Below are positions 17,928-26,124 of a DNA stretch of 34,711 nucleotides, piece after piece; within the stretch, counting starts at the first letter, position 1, and every line of letters starts with the position of its first letter. The notes below the pieces were generated by a model. That model saw only the letters and a list, made by a program, of their open reading frames with translations. It ran no database searches and was not told where the DNA came from. The stretch is from Acinetobacter brisouii (GTDB lineage Bacteria > Pseudomonadota > Gammaproteobacteria > Pseudomonadales > Moraxellaceae). The stretch spans positions 1 through 34,711 of the forward strand of contig NZ_BKNN01000029.1 of the NCBI RefSeq assembly GCF_008993995.1, given 5' to 3'. Made by a program: the position numbers and the translations under genes.

Positions 17928-18023
17928 TTTGTATTCGGCGAATGATTGTAGCGCATAGCTTTGCGCCATTTTCAGCAAGATTTGCTATACTTGAAGATCA
18001 CTCGTGATTCTTTAATTATTTCT

Positions 18024-18668
18024 ATGTCAGATCAACTTCACTGCTACTGCAATGTGCCTCCACAAACCAAACGTGGGTTTGAGCGACACTTTGCCTTTGT
18101 AATATCTGCTACAGAACTATTTTTAGACAAAGGATATGATGCTGTTTCTTTAGATGACATTGTTCAACATGCTGGCGGGTCTAAAGCCTCTTTATATAAA
18201 TACTTTGGCAACAAAGAAGGTTTATTTAAAGCGATTTGTGATTATCGTCGTGATATTTTTTTTAAAGAGCTATTTTTAAAAATAACACTTCAAACGAGTG
18301 ATTTAAGAAATTTATTGATCAGTATCTTACAAAATTTCTATCAACATATTTTAAAGCCTGAAAATCGAAAATTTGTCCGACTACTGTTTGAGCAAACCAA
18401 ACACAATCCTGAGCTTGCTGTGTATTTATATGAAGAATGCCCTGAAAAAATTCTACTTAAGGTCAGTCATCGTCTGCAACAAGCTCATGAACAAGGTCAG
18501 ATTGTCTGTGAGCGACCAATCAACTCCGCACAAATGTATTTAGGCATACTGTGGCATTTTGAGTGGCAAGTGCTGATGGGTGTTGACCCTAAAGAGAGCC
18601 TCGAAGAAATTAACGACTATATTGAATATAGCGTCGATCATTTTCTGAAAGCCTTGCAATATCGATAA
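18024..18668 (+). CDS. TetR-family transcriptional regulator
   Basis: A 214-aa repressor-type protein. The N-terminal HTH (about residues 15-62) reads [19 protein letters not shown] then [20 protein letters not shown], the standard TetR pattern. The C-terminal helical part, which would bind a ligand, resembles the AefR-like group; this is a weak assignment. The ATG at 18024 is chosen because it precedes the HTH by the usual distance; an upstream start at 17961 would add 21 residues. HCYC at residues 7-10 is unusual and could sense metal or redox, which is speculation. The target is unknown; argF downstream has its own promoter. Confidence 0.87.
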   Translation: MSDQLHCYCNVPPQTKRGFERHFAFVISATELFLDKGYDAVSLDDIVQHAGGSKASLYKYFGNKEGLFKAICDYRRDIFFKELFLKITLQTSDLRNLLISILQNFYQHILKPENRKFVRLLFEQTKHNPELAVYLYEECPEKILLKVSHRLQQAHEQGQIVCERPINSAQMYLGILWHFEWQVLMGVDPKESLEEINDYIEYSVDHFLKALQYR

Positions 18669-18672
18669 GTCT

Positions 18673-18701
18673 TTGGAAAAACAGACCGCTTGTAGTATAG
18701 T
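18673..18701 (+). promoter_or_regulatory. Sigma-70 promoter of argF
   Basis: TTGGAA (18673-18678) and TATAGT (18696-18701) with a 17-bp spacer. It gives a 5' leader of about 65 bases that contains the hairpin at 18733-18760. Confidence 0.6.
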
Positions 18702-18732
18702 AACCGATTACTTTTTCCTTAACGAACAACTA

Positions 18733-18760
18733 ATTGTTGATGCCATCGCGATTCAACAAT
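18733..18760 (+). promoter_or_regulatory. Hairpin in the argF 5' leader
   Basis: The arms ATTGTTGA and TCAACAAT (8 bp, perfect) flank a 12-base loop and end 5 bp before the argF ribosome site. It could affect translation or bind a regulator. Confidence 0.4.
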
Positions 18761-18774
18761 TATGTGGAGTAACC

Positions 18775-19695
18775 ATGGCTCTACGGCATTTCCTTACCTT
18801 ACGTGATCTTTCTACAGCAGAACTTCATCGCATTATTGCACGCGCTCAAGAGCTTAAGCGCTTGCAACACGAAAATACCGTTTACCAACCTTTCGTTGGT
18901 AAAGTTCTCGGCATGATCTTTGAAAAATCAAGCACCCGCACCCGCGTTTCATTTGAAGCAGGAATGAGTCAATTTGGCGGAAGTGCAATTTTCTTATCAT
19001 CACGCGACACGCAACTTGGTCGTGGTGAACCGATTGAAGATTCGGCACGTGTGATTTCAAGCATGCTTGATATTGTGATGATCCGTACTTTTGGACATGA
19101 CATCGTAGAGCGCTTTGCATCTTACTCTAAAGTTCCTGTGATTAATGCATTGACCGATGACCACCACCCTTGCCAACTTCTTGCCGATGTTCAAACCTAT
19201 GTTGAACACCGCGGCAGCATTGAAGGCAAAACAGTCGCGTGGATTGGTGACGGCAACAATATGTGTAATTCATATATTGAAGCGGCGCACATGTGGGGCT
19301 TTAAGCTGAAAATCGCTGCACCGAAAGGCTATGAACCAAAAGCTGAGTTTTTGTCTGAATTTGCACACTGTGCAGAACTCGTAGACTCAGCAGAAGATGC
19401 TGCTGTGAATGCTGACCTGATTGTGACTGACGTCTGGGCTTCAATGGGTCAGGAAGAAGAACAGAAAATTCGTGAAAAAGCATTTGCAGATTATCAAGTC
19501 AATGAGCACCTTATGAGCCTTGCTCACCCTGACTGCTTATTTATGCACTGTCTACCTGCTCACCGCGGTGAAGAAATTTCTGAAAACATGCTTGACCATA
19601 AAAATGCTGTGGTTTGGGATGAAGCAGAAAACCGCCTACATGCGCAAAAAGCCTTAATGGAATTTTTGTTGCTTGAAAATCTCAAAAAAGACTAA
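18775..19695 (+). CDS. argF: Ornithine carbamoyltransferase
   Basis: Makes citrulline from ornithine and carbamoyl phosphate in arginine synthesis. Length is 306 aa from the ATG at 18775, as in Pseudomonas-type anabolic enzymes. Carbamoyl-phosphate-binding motif SSTRTR (residues 52-57), the HPCQ motif ([11 protein letters not shown]), the ornithine-side motif DVWASMG, and [10 protein letters not shown] with the catalytic cysteine. A frame open to 18673 would add 34 unrelated residues; the chosen start has GGAG 5 bp upstream and begins the family domain. It is a single gene between its promoter and terminator. Confidence 0.96.
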   Translation: MALRHFLTLRDLSTAELHRIIARAQELKRLQHENTVYQPFVGKVLGMIFEKSSTRTRVSFEAGMSQFGGSAIFLSSRDTQLGRGEPIEDSARVISSMLDIVMIRTFGHDIVERFASYSKVPVINALTDDHHPCQLLADVQTYVEHRGSIEGKTVAWIGDGNNMCNSYIEAAHMWGFKLKIAAPKGYEPKAEFLSEFAHCAELVDSAEDAAVNADLIVTDVWASMGQEEEQKIREKAFADYQVNEHLMSLAHPDCLFMHCLPAHRGEEISENMLDHKNAVVWDEAENRLHAQKALMEFLLLENLKKD

Positions 19696-19700
19696 TTTTT

Positions 19701-19727
19701 TAAGAGCCTCTTCGGAGGCTTTTTTTA
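19701..19727 (+). terminator. Intrinsic terminator after argF
   Basis: The stem AGCCTC / GAGGCT with a TTCG tetraloop and seven T. Confidence 0.94.
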
Positions 19728-19758
19728 TGCCAGATTCATTTAAACAAACACGAAAATG

Positions 19759-19786
19759 TTGACAGGAAATCGTATATAAATTTAAA
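19759..19786 (+). promoter_or_regulatory. Possible sigma-70 promoter of the small unknown gene
   Basis: A consensus TTGACA (19759-19764) is followed after 16 bp by TTTAAA (19781-19786). The -10 is weak. Confidence 0.35.
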
Positions 19787-19845
19787 GATTTTGTTGAATT
19801 TTGCTAATAAAGCTTGTCACTAAACATTTGGTCGATATCCTATAG

Positions 19846-20097
19846 ATGTCTTTTGACTATGTACCGAACAATATGAAAGCTGAAAACTTTGTTCTGATTG
19901 GACAAGCTTTATTTGGTGAATCTTGGCAAAGCCAAGTCGCTGATTTTTTAAATATTGATACGAATGACATTCAAGATTGGATTCGTTCCGATCAGATTCC
20001 CAATTGGGTCAAGGATGATTTGATTAAACTCGCGGATATGCGCCTTGAACAAATACATCATGTTATTGATGTTTTGCATAATAAATCTGTTGCTTAA
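19846..20097 (+). CDS. Small protein of unknown function, HTH-like
   Basis: An 83-aa acidic protein. Residues about 25-50 (QSQVADFLNIDTNDIQDWI) have the spacing of a lambda-type helix-turn-helix in which a tryptophan follows the recognition helix, so it may bind DNA or be a small regulator. I do not recognise a family beyond that. It has its own transcription unit: a TTGACA box upstream and a strong terminator after it. There is no clear ribosome site; the ATG at 19873 is an alternative start. It is followed by the convergent LrgB-like gene. Confidence 0.7.
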   Translation: MSFDYVPNNMKAENFVLIGQALFGESWQSQVADFLNIDTNDIQDWIRSDQIPNWVKDDLIKLADMRLEQIHHVIDVLHNKSVA

Positions 20098-20101
20098 ATC
20101 T

Positions 20102-20132
20102 AAAAAAGAGGCTTTAAAAAGCCTCTTTTTTC
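20102..20132. terminator. Bidirectional intrinsic terminator
   Basis: An A-run, GAGGC / GCCTC with an 8-base loop, then a T-run. It serves both the small unknown gene and the convergent LrgB-like gene. Confidence 0.92.
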
Positions 20133-20141
20133 ATCTAAATT

Positions 20142-20834
20142 TTAAAAATATGCAAACCATAAATGAATCGCTGTAGGCCCAACCAGTACCATCAAAATTC
20201 CTGCAATCACCATGGTCAAACTGGCAATCACACCTTCTTCACTATCGCGTTGTTGAGCGCGGGCTGCTCCAAAACCATGTGCTGCATTCCCAAATGCTGC
20301 ACCATTGGCGATATTGGAACGGATTTTAGTGACTGCCAAGACGAAGTCACCACACACCATACCAAACAACCCTGTGATGATGGTAAACAAAGATACCAAC
20401 GTTGCTGACCCATGAATATTTTCAGCAAAAGCCATCGCAAAGGGGGTAGAAATTGAACGAGCCATTAAACTATTGGTCACTTCAGGGCTAAACTTAAAAA
20501 CTTGCGCCAGTTGATAGGCACTCACCACACCAACGGTCATACCCACCACAATTGCTAATGACAAAACACTTAAATGCTGACGAATCATTTCACGATAGCG
20601 ATAGATTGGCACAGCAAAAGCAACGGTTGCAGGTCCTAACAAATTAACAATCCACTGTGTATCTTCTTGATAAGTCTGGTAAGAAATCCCAAAAATCATC
20701 ATCAATAGAATCGTTAATACTGGAACCAGAATTGCAGGAGAAAACCATAGTTTTGGATAACGGCGATAGACTTGTTTTGTTGCGATATAAGCAACCAATG
20801 TCCAAATTAGACATGCACCCGCCCAAAGATTCAT
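20142..20834 (-). CDS. LrgB/CidB-family membrane protein
   Basis: Inner-membrane partner of LrgA/CidA-type holin-like proteins, linked in other bacteria to murein hydrolase control and overflow metabolism. Length is 230 aa, largely hydrophobic, about six to seven membrane segments. It carries the family segments LLGPATVAFAVPIYRYRE, SISTPFAMAFAENIHGSATL and AHGFGAARAQQRDSEEG. Start: an AGGAGG ribosome site ends 1 bp before a first ATG (20840) and 7 bp before a second (20834); the second has correct spacing and is chosen. The ribosome site overlaps the stop of the upstream LrgA-like gene, so the pair is an operon. Confidence 0.93.
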   Translation of the reverse strand: MNLWAGACLIWTLVAYIATKQVYRRYPKLWFSPAILVPVLTILLMMIFGISYQTYQEDTQWIVNLLGPATVAFAVPIYRYREMIRQHLSVLSLAIVVGMTVGVVSAYQLAQVFKFSPEVTNSLMARSISTPFAMAFAENIHGSATLVSLFTIITGLFGMVCGDFVLAVTKIRSNIANGAAFGNAAHGFGAARAQQRDSEEGVIASLTMVIAGILMVLVGPTAIHLWFAYF

Positions 20835-20846
20835 GATCATTCCTCC

Positions 20847-21266
20847 TTAACGCACACTGTGCTGCAAGCGTTTACGGACATGCCAGTATTTTTTCAGGCG
20901 ATAGGTATAGTGAATGGTTAGACTAGTACTTAACATCACCAACATGGTACCCAAGCCAATACTCACAACAATTTGCCAACCTTCACTCAAAAATAACTGC
21001 TTGTACTGAACGACTGCCACCACAATCGGTACAAAAAACAATACCAATTCAGCCAATACCGCATTTGCCCCTAAAGCCACCTGTTCAAGCTTAATCCAAC
21101 CCGCAAACAGACAAGCCAACAATAAAAACATGCCTAAAATACCTGAGGAAATTGGCAAGCTCAGTTTTTGATGGATGAGGTTTCCACACCACCAAAAAAT
21201 GGCTAAAACGCCCAGTTGTAACAAAAGTTTGAACAGTTGTTTACCCATATTCAGCTTTGTGTTCAT
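20847..21266 (-). CDS. CidA/LrgA-family holin-like protein
   Basis: A 139-aa protein with four hydrophobic segments and the family pattern SLPISSGILGMFLLLACLF, LVLFFVPIVVAVVQY and a basic C-terminal tail (RLKKYWHVRKRLQ). CidA/LrgA proteins act with CidB/LrgB in the inner membrane. A GTG one codon upstream (21269) is an alternative start; no strong ribosome site is visible for either. It is divergent from a LysR regulator, the usual arrangement of cidR and cidAB, so control by that regulator is likely. Confidence 0.9.
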   Translation of the reverse strand: MNTKLNMGKQLFKLLLQLGVLAIFWWCGNLIHQKLSLPISSGILGMFLLLACLFAGWIKLEQVALGANAVLAELVLFFVPIVVAVVQYKQLFLSEGWQIVVSIGLGTMLVMLSTSLTIHYTYRLKKYWHVRKRLQHSVR

Positions 21267-21318
21267 CACAATTTAAAACAGCATTTTGCTTTCGATAGAA
21301 TCATGTTAAATGTAAATC

Positions 21319-21333
21319 CATATACCAAATATG
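21319..21333. promoter_or_regulatory. Possible LysR-type operator
   Basis: CATAT-ACCAA-ATATG is a 15-bp dyad in the divergent gap between the CidA-like gene and the LysR gene, the place and size expected for a LysR-family site. Confidence 0.45.
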
Positions 21334-21382
21334 AATTATTTAATTTAAAATTATGCCAATTTGGAATAATAAAGATCAATCC

Positions 21383-22291
21383 ATGCTGTCTTTCAAATTA
21401 CTGCGCTGTTTTGTGACTTTAGTCAAAACTAAAAGCTTTACCCAAACTGCGGATGAACTGCATCTGACCCAACCCACCATCAGTAAAATGCTGCAACAAC
21501 TTGAAGATCAGCTCAATGTTCAACTCTTGTTGAAAGCAGAATTGGGGCGGAAACGACAAGTTGAACTGACCGAAATTGGTGAACGAATTTATCATCATGC
21601 TTTGGATTTGTTACAAACCCAACAAAATATCTTTCAGGAAATTGAAAACTATCAATCTCTAAAAACTGGCACACTCAGATTGGGCGTGCCGCCCCTTGGT
21701 GCTCAACTGCTCACGCCTGCACTTTTTGACTATCATCAACAGTGGTCAAAAATCGAATTGTCTTTTTTAGAAGTCGGTTCACGTGGTATCGAGCAAGCCC
21801 TGTTAAATAACGAACTCGATGTCGGCGTATTACTTCAGCCCTTCGATACCGACATTTTTAATGCCGTTGAACTGTGTGATTATCCTTTAATGGTATTATT
21901 ACGGCGTGATTCACTTTGGGCAAAGCGCTCATCCATTCGTTTAGAAGAATTACAACAACAAGCTTTTTTAATGTTTCCTGAGAATTTTTCTCTCAATAGC
22001 ATCATTATGAATGCCTGTGCACACATTGGTTTTGAACCGAATATTGTCTGTAAAACCAGTCAGTGGAATCTACTGGCTGACATGGTTTTACAGCGCATGG
22101 GAATTGCTCTTTTACCGCAGTACTATACCAATATGCTAGATGCTCAATTGTTTACCGCGATTCCATTACAACAGCCAGATATTCGTTGGCATTTATTTAT
22201 GGCATGGAAAAAAAATTATGCCATTTCTCCTGCGGTACAAGCGTGGATCAAAATCATGCATCAGCACTTTCCACATCAAAGACCTGATTAG
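21383..22291 (+). CDS. LysR-family regulator, CidR-like
   Basis: A 302-aa LysR-type regulator. The winged HTH occupies the first 60 residues ([20 protein letters not shown] then [15 protein letters not shown]), followed by the periplasmic-binding-like effector domain (from [20 protein letters not shown]). The ATG at 21383 is preferred because LysR proteins begin a few residues before the HTH; an ATG at 21353 would add ten. It is divergent from the CidAB-like pair and is probably their activator. Its TAG overlaps the sodA TAA on the other strand (shared 22289-22290). Confidence 0.92.
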   Translation: MLSFKLLRCFVTLVKTKSFTQTADELHLTQPTISKMLQQLEDQLNVQLLLKAELGRKRQVELTEIGERIYHHALDLLQTQQNIFQEIENYQSLKTGTLRLGVPPLGAQLLTPALFDYHQQWSKIELSFLEVGSRGIEQALLNNELDVGVLLQPFDTDIFNAVELCDYPLMVLLRRDSLWAKRSSIRLEELQQQAFLMFPENFSLNSIIMNACAHIGFEPNIVCKTSQWNLLADMVLQRMGIALLPQYYTNMLDAQLFTAIPLQQPDIRWHLFMAWKKNYAISPAVQAWIKIMHQHFPHQRPD

Positions 22292-22902
22292 GCATTCAGT
22301 GCAGCATGATAACGGCGGGCAACTTCATTCCAGTCAACCACTTCATAAAATGCTGCAATATATTCAGGTCTGCGGTTTTGATATTTGAGGTAATACGCAT
22401 GCTCCCAAACATCTAAGCCTAAAATTGGTGTATTCCCCCACATCAAAGGTGAATCCTGATTGGCACTGCTTTCGACAATCAGTTTTTTTTCTGGTGTAAC
22501 CGATAACCATGCCCAACCACTACCAAAACGTGTCAGCGCAGCTTTGGTAAATGCTTCTTTAAAGGCTTCAAAACCACCAATATCACGCTGAATTGCTTGC
22601 GCTAATTCAGTTTGTGGCTCTCCTCCTCCCTGTGGACTCATCACTGTCCAAAACAAACTATGGTTCGCATGTCCACCTGCATTATTGATGACCGTTGCCT
22701 TTAACTGCTCAGGAACACGCTCAACTTGAGCGACCAGCGCTTCAACCGCTAGTTTTTCCCAATCTGTTCCTGCAATTGCCGCATTAATATTGTTGATATA
22801 GGTTTGATGATGTTTGGTGTGATGAATCTGCATCGTTTGAGTATCAATATGCGGTTCGAGTGCATCATAAGCGTATGCTAATTCAGGTAATGTATAAGCC
22901 AT
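22288..22902 (-). CDS. sodA: Superoxide dismutase, manganese type
   Basis: Converts superoxide to oxygen and hydrogen peroxide. Length is 204 aa. Metal ligands: H27 near the start (IHHTKHH), the second His in [10 protein letters not shown], and Asp/His in [12 protein letters not shown]. The [10 protein letters not shown] and GGGEP segments are of the Mn form rather than the Fe form, though metal choice cannot be fixed from sequence alone. No signal peptide, so cytoplasmic. A partial Fur-like site lies upstream, which would fit induction when iron is scarce. Confidence 0.95.
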   Translation of the reverse strand: MAYTLPELAYAYDALEPHIDTQTMQIHHTKHHQTYINNINAAIAGTDWEKLAVEALVAQVERVPEQLKATVINNAGGHANHSLFWTVMSPQGGGEPQTELAQAIQRDIGGFEAFKEAFTKAALTRFGSGWAWLSVTPEKKLIVESSANQDSPLMWGNTPILGLDVWEHAYYLKYQNRRPEYIAAFYEVVDWNEVARRYHAALNA

Positions 22903-22919
22903 TCTTTCAAATCCAAATA

Positions 22920-22938
22920 TTGAATGATAATTATTTAC
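22920..22938. promoter_or_regulatory. Partial Fur box upstream of sodA
   Basis: The core AATGATAAT is intact and 13 of 19 positions fit the Fur consensus. It lies about 18 bp before the sodA start. Confidence 0.4.
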
Positions 22939-23187
22939 AATAAGAACCCGATATATACCCGATTTTCCTCGACCTGAATAGTCCTGATTTAAGTGAATGT
23001 ATTCAATAAAAATGACTTTTCTTCATATTTTCATCATGCTTTACACTTTGAAAGTAAGGATAGATTTTTACTATTTATATAAATTAAAGCTTAATAAAGA
23101 GATATAAATATTTATATAACAAATAATTAACTAAAAATTAAATCCACATAAACGATTATTTAAAACATCAAATTTACAATCAATAAT

Positions 23188-23206
23188 GATAATGATAATG
23201 ATTTTT
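23188..23206 (+). promoter_or_regulatory. Fur box of the siderophore-receptor operon
   Basis: GATAATGATAATGATTTTT matches 16 of 19 consensus positions. It lies in a longer run of GATAAT-like hexamers from 23183, 45 bp before the receptor ATG. Confidence 0.75.
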
Positions 23207-23250
23207 ATTTAGTTTATTATTGTTTTGTTTTTTGTAACACAATCATAGCG

Positions 23251-25494
23251 ATGACAATTATGCAGCAACAGACTTTTAAATTCCGTCATCAGGAATTGGT
23301 TTTGGGGATTCGCCAAATTCTATTATTGGGAGTGTCAGCATCACTTCTATCCGCTACTGCATTTGCCAGTGAGGAAAGTACGCTTCCAACCATTACAGCG
23401 CATGCAAATCAAGATGCAGCCACAAGTTATACCGTTAAAAAAAGTAAAAATGCCACCAAACTGAATTTAGCCCTGAAAGATACACCGCAGTCTGTCAGTG
23501 TCATTACCAGTCAGCAAATTGAGGATGCCAATCTCACTTCAGTGGAAGATGTACTCAATCAAACCCCTGGTGTTTCTATGCAACGTTATGGCGCAAAAGG
23601 GGCTGTTGGAAATGGTGGGGAATATACTTTTTACTACGCTCGTGGTAAGCAAATCATTAACTATCAAGTCGATGGCGTAATGACCTCCCCTTCGCTAGAC
23701 AGTAAAAATGGCTCAGTGATCAGTAGCTTAGATCCTGCTATCTATGAAAATGTAACTGTTGTCAAAGGTGCAACAGGTTTAACCAATGGCGCAGGCTACC
23801 CAAGTGCAAGCGTCAATTTTAATCGTAAGCATGCCAATAGTACCGAGCCAAAAGGTGAAATCAAAGTCAGCGCAGGCTCATGGAATACCTACCGCACCCA
23901 AATTGATGTGCAAGACAAACTGAACCAGTCAGGCAGTGTTCGCGGGCGCGCAGTTGCTGTATATGGTCAAGGGGATTCATGGCAAGACTGGGGTGACAAT
24001 CGCTCAGCAACTTTATATGGGATTGTCGATGCTGATTTATCGGATCAAACCACTGTTTCAGTGGGTGGCATGCTCAGCCGCAACAAAATTACAGGACAAG
24101 GTGTTCATGGTTTAGATATGTATGGGGCTGATGGCAGCATTAATCCCTACAGTCCAAGTTTTAACTCCAGCGCGCGTTGGGCATATAGCAAAGTGGACAC
24201 GTTGAATGCTTTTGCTCAACTCAAACATCAATTTGATAATGGTTGGAACTTGCAAGCCAACTATAGCTATACCGAACAAGATATCAAATCTTTGTTTGGT
24301 GTTATTGGTGTTGCTTCCGCTAACTACACCACCAATGTTGCTTCTCTTGCAGCAACCCAAAATAACTTTAATCCGAAAGAACATAGCCTTGATGTTTCAG
24401 CATCGGGACCATATCGACTGTTTGGTCGCGAACATGAACTTATGCTTGGTGCAAGCTATCAGTATGTACGCAATAATAACGACAATTTTAATGGCTGTGA
24501 CTCAAGCACAGACACCTGTACGGTAAATCTGTCAACATGGAATGGTCATGTTGCCGTACCATCAGGAGCAACCCGTGTCATTGGGGTCAATAATAAAGAA
24601 TATCAACAAGTGGGTTACTATGCGGCAACTCGTTTAAACCCAACTGATCGGCTACATGTGATTTTGGGTTCACGTTTATCTGACTATACCTATCGCTCGC
24701 ATGTCACCACCACGACCAAAACCACAGACTCACGCATGAGTGCCTATGCCAAGTTAACGCCTTATGCAGGTATTACCTATGACATTTCGCCAAATGTCAC
24801 GGCGTATGCGAGCTATACCAATATTTTCATGCCGCAAACCTATCGGGATTACAACTACAACCTGCTTGACCCTCAAGAAGGTAACAACTATGAGGCAGGT
24901 TTAAAAGCAGCTTTCTTAGATAACCGAATCAACCTCAGTGCAGCATATTTCCAATCCAAAATGGACAATGTTGCCAACAGTGGGACGGTTTATGGCTCAA
25001 ATATTCCAAGCAGCCTGACAGGTGTGGTTAGTTCAACCAGCAGTTATTACAGTGCAATTGATGGTGTAATCACCAAAGGTTATGAACTTGAAGCCTCAGG
25101 TGAGATTCTCAAAGGTTGGAATGTACAAGCAGGTTATAGCCATGCCAAGTCGACCAAAAGCGGAATTAAACAAAACACCACCATTCCTGAAGATCAGTTC
25201 AAACTGTTTACTACCTACAATTTACCGATTTGGGATAAAAAGCTGACCATTGGCGGTGGAGTAAACTGGCAAAGTGCATTTTATAGCAGCAGTGTTTCAG
25301 GTACCAAATATATTGCCTATAAACAAGACGGCTACGCATTGGTCAATTTAATGGCGAAATATCAGCTTACGCCAGCATTAAGTGTTGCTTTAAATGTTGA
25401 CAATGTCACCAATGAGAAATATCGCCTGAATTATTGGGCAGCTACTTATGGAGATCCGACCAGTTATACCGCATCTCTCAGCTATAAATTTTAA
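23251..25494 (+). CDS. TonB-dependent siderophore receptor (FhuE/FpvA-like)
   Basis: Outer-membrane receptor that takes up a ferric siderophore using TonB energy. Length is 747 aa. The signal peptide ends near residue 39 (ATAFA / SEES). A TonB-box-like stretch (LPTITAHA) follows, then the plug domain (LKDTPQSVSVITSQQIED, VEDVLNQTPGVSM, VVKGATGLTNGAG) and a 22-strand barrel with C-terminal phenylalanine (LSYKF). The plug features fit the FhuE/FpvA group for hydroxamate-type siderophores; the ligand cannot be told. It heads a cluster with two small membrane proteins and a PepSY protein. An ATG three codons in is an alternative start. A terminator follows, so the next genes need read-through or their own promoter. 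Confidence 0.93.
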   Translation: MTIMQQQTFKFRHQELVLGIRQILLLGVSASLLSATAFASEESTLPTITAHANQDAATSYTVKKSKNATKLNLALKDTPQSVSVITSQQIEDANLTSVEDVLNQTPGVSMQRYGAKGAVGNGGEYTFYYARGKQIINYQVDGVMTSPSLDSKNGSVISSLDPAIYENVTVVKGATGLTNGAGYPSASVNFNRKHANSTEPKGEIKVSAGSWNTYRTQIDVQDKLNQSGSVRGRAVAVYGQGDSWQDWGDNRSATLYGIVDADLSDQTTVSVGGMLSRNKITGQGVHGLDMYGADGSINPYSPSFNSSARWAYSKVDTLNAFAQLKHQFDNGWNLQANYSYTEQDIKSLFGVIGVASANYTTNVASLAATQNNFNPKEHSLDVSASGPYRLFGREHELMLGASYQYVRNNNDNFNGCDSSTDTCTVNLSTWNGHVAVPSGATRVIGVNNKEYQQVGYYAATRLNPTDRLHVILGSRLSDYTYRSHVTTTTKTTDSRMSAYAKLTPYAGITYDISPNVTAYASYTNIFMPQTYRDYNYNLLDPQEGNNYEAGLKAAFLDNRINLSAAYFQSKMDNVANSGTVYGSNIPSSLTGVVSSTSSYYSAIDGVITKGYELEASGEILKGWNVQAGYSHAKSTKSGIKQNTTIPEDQFKLFTTYNLPIWDKKLTIGGGVNWQSAFYSSSVSGTKYIAYKQDGYALVNLMAKYQLTPALSVALNVDNVTNEKYRLNYWAATYGDPTSYTASLSYKF

Positions 25495-25510
25495 TTGAAG
25501 TTCCTTAAAC

Positions 25511-25541
25511 GCCCCTGAGCTTATGCTTGGGGGCTTTTTTT
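25511..25541 (+). terminator. Intrinsic terminator after the receptor gene
   Basis: The stem GCCCCTGAGC / GCTTGGGGGC (10 pairs, two of them G-U), loop TTAT, then seven T. Confidence 0.9.
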
Positions 25542-25573
25542 AAATGTTAGACCATAATTATCCGAGTATCTTT

Positions 25574-25831
25574 ATGAAAATTCTTGGACTGCTGTTGATT
25601 GTGATCGGTTGTGGCGTGCTGTATTGTTGCCACCCAAATCAATCTTTACTCAAGCAACCACTTGCCAAAACATATCGTGGTTTAGGCATTATTTTTTCTG
25701 TCAGTAGCCTATTGATTTTGTGGTGGGTTCTACCCAAAGTCGTGGCTGTTTTATCGTGGCTGATCGGTATCACTGTCGTGTGGAGCTTCTTGCCGTTTGT
25801 TCCTCTATTTAAGCAAACAGGTCGCTCATGA
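25574..25831 (+). CDS. Small membrane protein, DUF3325-like
   Basis: An 85-aa protein with three hydrophobic segments (about residues 2-19, 36-53 and 56-75). Its size, its CCHPNQSLL-R-G pattern and its position between a siderophore receptor and a PepSY protein fit the DUF3325 family found in such clusters; this is from memory of the family, not a search. Its role is unknown; it may assist siderophore handling at the inner membrane. The frame is open to 25544, but that start abuts the terminator T-run; the ATG at 25574 begins the first membrane helix. It overlaps the next gene as ATGA. Confidence 0.75.
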   Translation: MKILGLLLIVIGCGVLYCCHPNQSLLKQPLAKTYRGLGIIFSVSSLLILWWVLPKVVAVLSWLIGITVVWSFLPFVPLFKQTGRS

Positions 25832-26124
25832 AAGCTAAAATTCAACACCCGATTCAACCTGATTGGTGGAGCAAAACCATCGCTGGCGGATTTTTGGGAT
25901 TTACGCTTGCACTGATGATCGGTTGTTTGGTTTTTCTGATCGGTCGACCATTTCTTGATGCCAGTGTGTTACCACAAATTGCCATGTGGAGTATTCCGTG
26001 GAGTTGGCTCCCGATTTTCTTTGCCTGTTATTTCATTCCTAGAGGTTGGCAAGCCATATTGATCATGCTGTTTGCCAATCTGATTGCGGGTTTAGCTGTG
26101 TTTTTACTCAGAGGTGCTGTATGA
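25828..26124 (+). CDS. Small membrane protein, DUF3649-like
   Basis: A 98-aa protein with three hydrophobic segments (about residues 17-41, 51-66 and 74-95). In iron-uptake clusters of Pseudomonas-like bacteria a DUF3649 protein occupies this place, and the SKTIAGGFLGF start resembles it; the assignment is tentative. The start overlaps the upstream stop (ATGA), with an AGGT ribosome site, and its stop overlaps the start of the PepSY gene in the same way, so the three are translationally coupled. Function unknown. Confidence 0.75.
   Translation: MKAKIQHPIQPDWWSKTIAGGFLGFTLALMIGCLVFLIGRPFLDASVLPQIAMWSIPWSWLPIFFACYFIPRGWQAILIMLFANLIAGLAVFLLRGAV

Larger units (their letters stand above)
22903..23250. 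other. AT-rich divergent promoter region of sodA and the siderophore receptor
   Basis: A 348-bp gap with no credible gene. It holds a partial Fur-like site near sodA and a good one near the receptor gene; the middle is very AT-rich with no strong hairpin. Confidence 0.6.

Noticed and set aside
18673-18774. Longer argF frame with 34 extra residues
   Set aside because: It spans the promoter and leader hairpin and does not resemble ornithine carbamoyltransferases.
23183-23202. Short tandem repeat of TAATGA units as a microsatellite
   Set aside because: Fur boxes are made of such hexamers, and the position before a siderophore receptor explains it.
26046-26120. Longer start of the PepSY gene
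   Set aside because: It lies inside the upstream gene; the ATGA overlap at 26121 with a ribosome site is the normal coupled start.
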